NCBI GenBank assembly: GCA_041190985.1
Contig: JBEEPT010000080.1
Span: 1 to 5,037 of the forward strand
From: Malikia sp041190985
GTDB lineage: Bacteria; Pseudomonadota; Gammaproteobacteria; Burkholderiales; Burkholderiaceae_C
DNA length: 5,037 nt
Reading direction: 5' to 3'
The notes beneath the pieces are model-generated. The model was not told where the DNA came from. It ran no database searches and saw only the letters and a program-made list of their open reading frames with translations. The position numbers were made by a program, and so were the translations under genes. Of the stretch, positions 1 through 5,037 are shown piece by piece; the first letter of the stretch is position 1, and the number at the start of each line of letters is the position of its first letter.

Positions 1-965
1 ACGAGAGCATCTTCGGGCTGCTGGCGGTGGTCGACAACGACCTGCTGCTGCTGGACGACGACGGCACCGAGCTGCGCACGGTCTACGAGACGATCGGCTA
101 CACGCGGGTGTGGTTCGAGGACCTGCCGGACGGCCGGGTGGCGTTCTCCAACGGCCTCATCAGCGGGCTGGCCACCGCTGCCGAGACGACCGCCTGGGGC
201 ATGCCGATCCCGGTGGATCCTGGCGTCGGCCTGGCCGGCGACACGCCCTACATGGTGACCTACGTGCGCTCGAGCGACGGCCGCGAGAGCGGGCCGACCT
301 ACGGCACGATGAGCATCGACCCGGCGCAGGCGATCATCGGGCTGCCGGCGCTGGCCGGCCACAGCATCAACGTCTACCTTGCGCCGTACGGTGAGGCGAT
401 GTTCCTGGCCGGCAGCACGGCCACAGACACCTGGACGCCCACGGGCGACCCGCTGGGCCCGCAGTTCGTCGGCGGCGTGGTCGAGGCGCCGCCGGTGGGC
501 ACGGTGCTCGAGGCGTGGCACGGGCGGATCCTGATCGCCGACGGCACCACGCTGTGGGCGACGCGTCCGCACCAGCCCGACCTGTGCGACCGCTCGCGCG
601 ACTTCGTGCAGTTCGAGCACGCCATCACGCTGCTGTACGGCACCGGCGCGGGGGTGTTCGTGGGCACCGAGAAGGCGCTGCACTTCCTGGCCGGCGGCGA
701 CATCAGCGACCTGCAGTTCCGCACGGCCACGCGCGGCCGGGTGACGAAGGGCTCGGCGGTGGAGATCGACACGGCCTACCTGCCGGCCGACTTCCGCTCC
801 GGCCGCGGCGCGCTGTGCATCGTCGGCGGCGTGCTCACGCTGCTGACCGGCGCAGGGCAGGCGATCGCGCTCACCGCAGCGCGCTACCAGCGCGAGCTCG
901 CCGAGGTGGTGGCGACCACGCGCCTGCGCGACGGCACCCTGCAGTACCTCGCCTCGCCGGTGTAG
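1..965 (+). CDS. Beta-propeller-like phage structural protein, 5'-truncated by the window edge
   Basis: The frame is open from base 3 to the TAG at 963-965, giving at least 320 residues. A GTG at 27 could be read as a start, but it has no Shine-Dalgarno and the frame continues upstream, so the gene most likely begins outside the window. Visible residues ~35-60 (TRVWFEDLPDGRVAFSNG) look like a propeller strand pair. Residues ~72-145 look like an Fn3-type insert: YMVTYVRSSDGRES, then INVYLAPYGEAMFLAG, ending in LGPQF. Residues ~160-300 return to propeller-like repeats: an APPVG turn, W172-H-G-R-I, LWATRP, VFVGTEKALHFLAGG, GRVTKGSAVEID, and a last blade GQAIALTAARY. From memory, this order (Fn3-like insert, PP turn, W/NGR strand, 'GT' strand, 'LT..RY' blade) recurs in phage tail and neck propeller proteins. 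No catalytic motif is seen. Arginine codons are all CGN, as expected for a GC-rich genome. The virion assignment is moderately sure; the exact position in the particle is unknown. Confidence 0.7.
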   Translation, partial: ESIFGLLAVVDNDLLLLDDDGTELRTVYETIGYTRVWFEDLPDGRVAFSNGLISGLATAAETTAWGMPIPVDPGVGLAGDTPYMVTYVRSSDGRESGPTYGTMSIDPAQAIIGLPALAGHSINVYLAPYGEAMFLAGSTATDTWTPTGDPLGPQFVGGVVEAPPVGTVLEAWHGRILIADGTTLWATRPHQPDLCDRSRDFVQFEHAITLLYGTGAGVFVGTEKALHFLAGGDISDLQFRTATRGRVTKGSAVEIDTAYLPADFRSGRGALCIVGGVLTLLTGAGQAIALTAARYQRELAEVVATTRLRDGTLQYLASPV

Positions 966-970
966 CGATG
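963..970 (+). promoter_or_regulatory. Stop-start junction, likely translational coupling
   Basis: The TAG stop (963-965) is followed after CG by the ATG (968-970) of the large gene. The 20 bases before this ATG contain no purine-rich Shine-Dalgarno. Reinitiation by ribosomes finishing the propeller-like gene is the likely source of initiation, which would tie the amounts of the two proteins together. Confidence 0.6.
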
Positions 971-3900
971 TTCCTCGAGCGCGACGGCACCCCGATCGTC
1001 GGCCAGGTGCCGATGGAGGTGCGCTACTCGGGCGGCGGGAACTACTCGACGGTGGCCGCGGATGTCGGCGCGCTGGTCCGCGCGTTCGTGAACAACGTGC
1101 GGCAGAGCCTGGTGCCGACGCACTGCGAGACGCTGCCGCTGCCCGGCAACGGGTTCGTCGAGCTCCGCTACGAGTACGGCTCGATGATGGTCGACGTCTA
1201 CCTGCCGCCGGCGCCGGACGAGGGCGGGCCGTTCTACGGCGGCATCCTGATCAACCCGCACGTGATCACCGGCGACGAGGCGGCCTACCTGTCGCTGGCC
1301 GGCAACCCGACGCCCTGGCGCGTGCCGGATCAAGTGAAGAGCGCCGGGGAGATGCCCGGCCGCCCGGCCGTGCCCGGCACCGGCGACGCGGAGACCGAGT
1401 GGCTGGTGGTGCAGATCAGCCGGGACCTGCCGTTGACAGGCAGCCCGCTGGACACCGGTGCGGTGCGCATGTTCCGCATCGACTCGCCGCTGTTTGGCGC
1501 TTTCTGCGAGGTGGCCGAGCCCGGACGCTACGCGGTGTCCACGATCGACGGTTCGGCGTTCTTCATGTGCGGACGTCAGCTCGACTACGTGCCGCCTATG
1601 CCCGCCGAGCTGCTCCCTTCAATCGGGCGCTCGATCGAGGCCGGCGGCGGAATCTCACCATCGCGCATCCGCACGATCGGCATGCAGCCGGCCAGCTTCA
1701 TTGAAGCGCACGCGGCCGAGGGCATCATCATCTTCGCCCTGGTCAACCAGCTGTGGGCGCTGAACACGCGCGAGCGCACCGATTCCACGCCGGCGCCGTG
1801 GCGGCTGCTGGCCGAGGCAGCAATGCCGCGGGCCTACCCAGGCGACTACCTGCCCAACGAGTTCGGTGCGCAATTCACCGTGACCACGGGCGAAGACACC
1901 ACGATCACCTGCAGCGGCACCAATGCCGTGGGTGAGTGCAGCGGCTGGACGGTGACCGTCACGCCGGGCGTTCCGCTGCCAGAGCTTGCCGGGACCATCA
2001 GCTTGGTCGACAGCGGGTTTAGGGCCAGCGTGGCGCACTCGCAGACGGTGAGCTTCACGGGCAATTACTCGCGTCCTGTCGACACCTTGGTGGACGCCTG
2101 GAGCATGCCCTATTCGAGCAACGTGACCGTAACCCACCACGAGGACCACTTTATCGGCGGGCCCAATGACGGCAAGGTCACGACCACGGAAGACAAGCAG
2201 GACGTAACCGACGCACTCGCAGACACGAAGTACGTCGCATACAAGGCGCTCGGTCTCTCCGAGCAGCACGAGCTTCGCGTGTCGGTGGCTGGACCGCAGC
2301 CAGTCACTTTGCCTGACACCATTTTCGGCGGCACCTTGCCACGCCGAGAATCTGCCTACTCAAGAGAGTTCGTCGAAATTGGTGAGGTCGATTGCGGTCT
2401 GCTGTCCATGGACTACAGACTAAAAGGGATGGCGCCGCGCGACAGAAACACGAGGCTTGACGGCATTCAGGATTACATCTGGGTCCCAGGTCCTGACATA
2501 TACACCGAGGATGGCCCGCCCTACGGGCAAGCAACCATTCATACATCGGTTGGCGGCTATCACCCGATGGGGCGTGAAGCGCTCCTCGGTACGCCTGGCC
2601 ACGACACGGACGTGGAGCAGACCCTGTGGCATGTGCGCGCGTCGGCGTTTCTGGACTACTACTACGAGGCATACGCCGAGTACGTGGCCATTGACGCATC
2701 TTGGACCGGTTCAGAGAGCGGCATTCCGGTCAGAGGAGAACCTGACGGGCTTGGTGGCCATGTGCTGGGCGAGCTCTACATGAACACCCGAGAGATCAAT
2801 GACAGGGTGTTCTATGCGGTTCAACTTGAGAGAGTCAGCGCCGGACTGACCGAGCTTCAGCAAGACATCTTCATCAACGTCATCAGGTTTGGGCCACACA
2901 TCGCGGTGCAGCGATACGCGCGCGAGTTCGACATCAATGGCCGTCTTGAGTTTCCCGGCATTACTCCGTTCCCGCAGATCGAAGAGGTGCCATTCTTGGT
3001 GCCAACAGATCTCCCTGAATTGGAAAACGACGGCATCTACCCTGAGTTCTTCCCCGCGTGGGAAGAGGGAGAGGAATACCCTGAAATCGAAGGCTGGTCG
3101 TTGAGTGGTGGTGTTGTAGGTGGCGGGATATTCGATGGAGAGTTCATATGCCGATACCCCAAGAGGGCGGCCATATTCGAGGTGCGCGAGCACTACGAAG
3201 TGACCGACTCATTTGAGGGATCTCTGCTCGGCCAATCGTTCGAGTCCGAACGCACACGCGAAGACGGAAGGCTGGTGGCGAACGAGTTTCAGGCGCACAT
3301 GCTTCCGACCAACGTAGGCGTGTTCTCGATCGGCAACGATCCCCCAACCACCGCGAAGACTGACGACAGGGTCTCCGAGGCGGCAAACACCTACGACCGC
3401 GACCCATACCTGCGCTACGCCTACACGGCCCGCGACTGGCACTGCGACACGATGGCCTGGCGGCGAGATGCCGGTCGCACTGGATCATGGTCGATCGAGG
3501 ACCGGCCGCTGCAGCGCTTTGCGAACAACTACGAGCGCGCGGTGCTGCACGAAACCGCCGATCGTGTAGAGGCGTCGCACACGCTGTTTCGCGCCGGCGG
3601 CACGGCGGTCATGACATTCCCGGACCTGCTGTCGTTCTATCCCCTGCGAGCGCTGCACGGGGCGCTGACCGTGACCGGCAAGATCGTGAACGTAGCGGCG
3701 CCGTACCTGCAGCACGACCTGCTCTACCTGGACAGGCGGTTCCCGGAGTTGGATGACTGCGACTCGATCGGCATACCGGCGACCGGCGGCTTGGGGAACG
3801 ACTACAACCTCGATGCGGGGGACACGTTCTTCTTCGACACCGAGTGCCTACCGCGACGCTCCTGGATGCCAGGCGGCCCGTACCGCGACGGCTGGACGCC

Positions 3901-4471
3901 GAACCGTCCGCAGTTGCTGGTGGGCTACTGGGGCCGCGACGTCAACGGCGGCGACCGAGACCCACTGTTCCCAGTGCCGGGCTACTGGATTCCGAACCCA
4001 GAAGAGGATCCTCCAGAGGGTCAGGAGTACATCCACGTGCCGCACATCACCGAGGCGGCCGAGACGAACTTCAACCTGGTCCGGCCGGAGTTCGGGTTCG
4101 CGCCGGACTTCACCGACGGCATGTTCTTGGCCAGCCCGCGAGGCGCCCAGTTCTACGAGCTCCAGGCGCGCAACTTCCTTGGCGACATCGGCGCGTCCTT
4201 CGACGTGCTCTACGTGGACAACCGCACCGGGGGTTTCATCACGCAGGTGAAGTGGGGCGGCAACGGCGGACGCATCTGCGAGACGTACATCGGCAACCGC
4301 ACGGGAGCCGTCCCGTTCCGGCCGATCTTGGATGCGTGGCTGGCCCGTGGCGGCGGCGCGCCGGCTGATGGCACGAAGGTGGTCATCGTGCGACCATCCG
4401 TCGTCCCTGGTGACGACGGGCTGCCGCCGGCGCCGGGCTCGCTCAACCCTCAAGCCGTCTCGCTGCTATGA
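968..4471 (+). CDS. Very large putative phage virion protein (1167 aa), unrecognised family
   Basis: The frame is open upstream to at least 515, but the ATG at 968 is chosen because it lies 2 nt after the previous stop. Upstream of it the translation is Arg/Ala-rich noise read out of frame through the first gene. I do not recognise the family. No signal peptide, transmembrane helix or enzyme motif is apparent. Residues 1-~290 are compact and Gly/Pro-rich (GGGNYSTVAADVGALVRAFV near the start) and include a linker, M129-P-G-R-P-A-V-P-G. Residues ~298-390 are Thr/Val/Ser-rich and beta-like, with C315 and C324. Residues ~350-805 carry aromatic and acidic stretches: DYYYEAYAEY at 563-572 and an acidic segment at 681-708, followed by a glycine run SGGVVGGG at 713-720. 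Residues ~815-1167 are again GC-rich in coding, with two YxxNRTG motifs (1082, 1107) and a Pro/Gly-rich tail. Context and the beta-rich, Gly/Tyr-rich make-up suggest a tail or fibre component; this is inference. There is no Shine-Dalgarno, so translation probably depends on the upstream gene. Confidence 0.75.
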   Translation: MFLERDGTPIVGQVPMEVRYSGGGNYSTVAADVGALVRAFVNNVRQSLVPTHCETLPLPGNGFVELRYEYGSMMVDVYLPPAPDEGGPFYGGILINPHVITGDEAAYLSLAGNPTPWRVPDQVKSAGEMPGRPAVPGTGDAETEWLVVQISRDLPLTGSPLDTGAVRMFRIDSPLFGAFCEVAEPGRYAVSTIDGSAFFMCGRQLDYVPPMPAELLPSIGRSIEAGGGISPSRIRTIGMQPASFIEAHAAEGIIIFALVNQLWALNTRERTDSTPAPWRLLAEAAMPRAYPGDYLPNEFGAQFTVTTGEDTTITCSGTNAVGECSGWTVTVTPGVPLPELAGTISLVDSGFRASVAHSQTVSFTGNYSRPVDTLVDAWSMPYSSNVTVTHHEDHFIGGPNDGKVTTTEDKQDVTDALADTKYVAYKALGLSEQHELRVSVAGPQPVTLPDTIFGGTLPRRESAYSREFVEIGEVDCGLLSMDYRLKGMAPRDRNTRLDGIQDYIWVPGPDIYTEDGPPYGQATIHTSVGGYHPMGREALLGTPGHDTDVEQTLWHVRASAFLDYYYEAYAEYVAIDASWTGSESGIPVRGEPDGLGGHVLGELYMNTREINDRVFYAVQLERVSAGLTELQQDIFINVIRFGPHIAVQRYAREFDINGRLEFPGITPFPQIEEVPFLVPTDLPELENDGIYPEFFPAWEEGEEYPEIEGWSLSGGVVGGGIFDGEFICRYPKRAAIFEVREHYEVTDSFEGSLLGQSFESERTREDGRLVANEFQAHMLPTNVGVFSIGNDPPTTAKTDDRVSEAANTYDRDPYLRYAYTARDWHCDTMAWRRDAGRTGSWSIEDRPLQRFANNYERAVLHETADRVEASHTLFRAGGTAVMTFPDLLSFYPLRALHGALTVTGKIVNVAAPYLQHDLLYLDRRFPELDDCDSIGIPATGGLGNDYNLDAGDTFFFDTECLPRRSWMPGGPYRDGWTPNRPQLLVGYWGRDVNGGDRDPLFPVPGYWIPNPEEDPPEGQEYIHVPHITEAAETNFNLVRPEFGFAPDFTDGMFLASPRGAQFYELQARNFLGDIGASFDVLYVDNRTGGFITQVKWGGNGGRICETYIGNRTGAVPFRPILDAWLARGGGAPADGTKVVIVRPSVVPGDDGLPPAPGSLNPQAVSLL
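2020..3380 (+). other. Atypical-composition core inside the large gene, possible acquired domain block
   Basis: The reading frame is continuous, but base and codon use change. Sampled lines fall to about 52% (2341), 55% (2941), 53% (3061) and 57% (3181) GC, against about 75% at 1261 and 70% at 3901. Twelve in-frame arginine codons here are AGA or AGG (for example in GFRASV, DYRLKG, DRNTRLD, LERVSAG, VIRFGP, KRAAIF, DGRLVA). None occurs in the first gene or earlier in the large gene, and only one occurs later (about 3732). Codons such as ATA, CTA, AAA, TTT and CTT also appear here. The edges are gradual: 65% at 1981 and 62% at 3301. The simplest reading is an in-frame domain replacement or insertion from a lower-GC source, typical of modular phage receptor-binding or decoration proteins. 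Slower amelioration or unusual selection on this region is the alternative. Confidence 0.7.
4398..4419 (+). repeat. Perfect 8-bp inverted repeat near the 3' end of the large gene
   Basis: CCGTCGTC (4398-4405) and GACGACGG (4412-4419) are exact reverse complements separated by 6 nt, and a wobble pair could add one more step. In RNA this would be a stable short hairpin about 50 nt before the next start codon. No T-run follows, so it is not a classical intrinsic terminator. It lies in coding sequence and may be a chance product of high GC. Confidence 0.5.
4468..4471 (+). promoter_or_regulatory. ATGA overlap, likely translational coupling
   Basis: The start codon ATG (4468-4470) overlaps the TGA stop (4469-4471) of the large gene. 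The upstream bases are pyrimidine-rich with no Shine-Dalgarno, so start-codon use probably depends on terminating ribosomes. Confidence 0.6.
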
Positions 4472-4905
4472 GCACCATCGTCCTGCACTGCGACAGTCTG
4501 GCGGTCACGGAGTACGAGACCGACTTCACCGGGCTGGCCGGCGACTACGAGGCCACGGCCGACGGCGTGCACCGCGTTGGCGGGGCGCAGGACGGCACGA
4601 CGGACATCGCGTCGACGGTGGCGTTCGGGCTCTCGCTGGCCGACGACCAGGGGCGCCAGCAGCGCCCGCGGCAGGTGGTGGTGCACGGCACCGGGCTGGA
4701 TGACCTGAGCGTGCGCGTGACCGACACCGAGGACGTGTCCTACAGCTACGACTCGACGCAGATCCACCGGCGCGCGGCCCGCTTCAAATTGGGCAAGGGC
4801 TTGCGCGACAACTACCTGCAGATCAGCCTGCTGTGGGAGGCCGCGGCGTTCGTCGTCGACCGCGTCGAGTTCGATCCGATCATCGCCAAGCAACGGAGGT
4901 TGTGA
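4468..4905 (+). CDS. Small phage tail-associated protein (145 aa), putative
   Basis: The ATG at 4468 overlaps the previous stop as ATGA, and the frame ends at TGA 4903-4905. No Shine-Dalgarno precedes it, so coupling to the upstream gene is likely. The protein is soluble, with no signal peptide or membrane segment. It appears beta-rich: residues 1-30 (HCDSLAVTEYETDFTGLAG), a central region around VAFGLSLADDQGR (51-63), VVVHGTGLDDLSVRVTD (70-86) and YSYDS (92-96), then a basic turn HRRAARFKLGKGLRDNY (100-116). The end, LQISLLWEAAAFVVDRVEFD then KQRRL, follows a pattern (long strand, hydrophobic 'F-x-hydrophobic-D' strand, terminal RR plus hydrophobic residue) that I associate with small phage tail and propeller-associated proteins. 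That link is from memory and not a proven homology. Position between the large virion protein and another short-spaced gene supports a structural role. The exact function is unknown. Confidence 0.7.
   Translation: MSTIVLHCDSLAVTEYETDFTGLAGDYEATADGVHRVGGAQDGTTDIASTVAFGLSLADDQGRQQRPRQVVVHGTGLDDLSVRVTDTEDVSYSYDSTQIHRRAARFKLGKGLRDNYLQISLLWEAAAFVVDRVEFDPIIAKQRRL
4895..4900 (+). promoter_or_regulatory. Shine-Dalgarno site for the gene starting at 4905
   Basis: GGAGGT lies 5 nt (4900-4904) after its GGAGG core before the ATG at 4905, at a good distance for ribosome binding. It is embedded in the last codons (CGG AGG) of the preceding gene, using an AGG arginine codon that is otherwise absent from that gene. 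It is the only strong ribosome site at any of the three junctions, and it fixes the start of the last gene. Confidence 0.85.
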
Positions 4906-5037
4906 TGCCAGGCGCCGCAGCACAGGTCACCACCCACTTCAGCAACGCCCGCTCCTACGCGAGCTCGGCGATCACGTCGGCCAACGCCTTCATCACTGCG
5001 CTCAACTCGTCGATCGCGGGGCTCGAGATGCCCCCGA
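4905..5037 (+). CDS. Ala/Ser-rich protein, N-terminal 44 codons only, cut by the window edge
   Basis: The ATG at 4905 shares its A with the preceding TGA (TGATG) and has a strong GGAGG 5 nt upstream. The frame stays open to the end of the window. Visible residues begin MPGAAAQVTTHFSNARSYAS and continue SAITSANAFITALNSSIAGL before EMPP. This is rich in small residues with regularly spaced hydrophobics, which suggests an amphipathic helix or short coiled coil of roughly residues 5-40. It does not look like a lipoprotein or a classic signal peptide, because there is no basic n-region. Gene order suggests another virion protein, but too little is visible to name a family. Confidence 0.7.
   Translation, partial: MPGAAAQVTTHFSNARSYASSAITSANAFITALNSSIAGLEMPP

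Noticed and set aside
515..967. Upstream extension of the large gene to an earlier start in the same frame
   Set aside because: The extra 151 codons overlap the propeller-like gene, and their translation is Arg/Ala/His-rich, as expected for an out-of-frame reading of GC-rich coding DNA. The ATG at 968 directly after the upstream stop is far more plausible.
1354..1378. Three copies of GCCCGGC as a functional repeat array
   Set aside because: The copies are unevenly spaced, only 7 bp, and simply encode a Pro/Gly linker with common GC-rich codons.
1655..2269. Minus-strand open frame of 204 codons
   Set aside because: It is an antisense reading of GC-rich coding sequence with biased Arg/Gly/Val/His content, fully inside the large gene.
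2711..3193. Minus-strand open frame of 160 codons across the low-GC block
   Set aside because: The plus strand is continuously coding here as part of a 1167-residue protein, and no ribosome site or independent minus-strand gene arrangement supports the reverse frame.
2020..3380. Intein or intron as explanation for the atypical block
   Set aside because: No intein splice motif (Cys/Ser start, His-Asn end before Cys/Ser/Thr), no homing endonuclease motif and no break of the frame were seen; the block reads as ordinary protein-coding sequence.
4398..4419. Intrinsic transcription terminator
   Set aside because: The stem is good but no T-tract follows, and coupled genes continue downstream.
3848..4453. 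Minus-strand open frame of 201 codons
   Set aside because: It is rich in Arg, Val and Ala with no recognisable motif and lies opposite the conserved-looking C-terminal part of the large gene; stop-poor antisense frames are expected at this GC.
4080..4471. Variable region of a diversity-generating retroelement at the C-terminus of the large gene
   Set aside because: No template repeat, reverse transcriptase or accessory gene lies in the window, and no recognisable C-type-lectin-like variable motif was found; flanking sequence would be needed to revisit this.

Overview
The window looks like part of the virion (probably tail or head-tail connector) gene cluster of a tailed bacteriophage or prophage from a high-GC bacterium. 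Hand counts of single 60-base lines give about 75-78% GC in the flanking genes (lines 541, 1261 and 4621) and fall to about 52-55% in the middle of the large gene (lines 2341, 2941 and 3061). No host housekeeping gene, tRNA, integrase, transposase, lysis gene or CRISPR array is visible, so neither the host nor the choice between free phage and prophage can be settled. A high-GC proteobacterial host is a guess from composition only.

Layout: all four genes lie on the plus strand and are packed without spacers. (1) At 1-965 is the 3' part of a gene for a beta-propeller-like phage structural protein with an Fn3-like insert. (2) After a 2-nt gap, 968-4471 encodes a very large protein of 1167 residues that I do not recognise and infer to be a virion component. 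(3) An ATGA overlap leads to 4468-4905, a 145-residue protein with a C-terminal pattern I associate with small phage tail proteins. (4) A TGATG overlap leads to 4905-5037+, the first 44 codons of an Ala/Ser-rich, probably helical protein that runs off the window. There is no gene-free stretch.

The genes are probably co-transcribed and translationally coupled. Stop and start codons touch at each junction, and only the last start (4905) has a clear Shine-Dalgarno sequence. The products are best read as parts of one virion substructure, but this comes from gene order and general protein features, not from named homologues.

The most notable feature is inside the large gene. Codons from about 2020 to 3380 have much lower GC and contain twelve AGA/AGG arginine codons. 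The first gene and the first ~350 codons of the large gene contain none, and only one more occurs in the rest of the large gene. This fits a domain block acquired from a source of different composition, spliced in frame between host-adapted N- and C-terminal parts. I found no sign of a non-structural defence, retroelement or mobile system.
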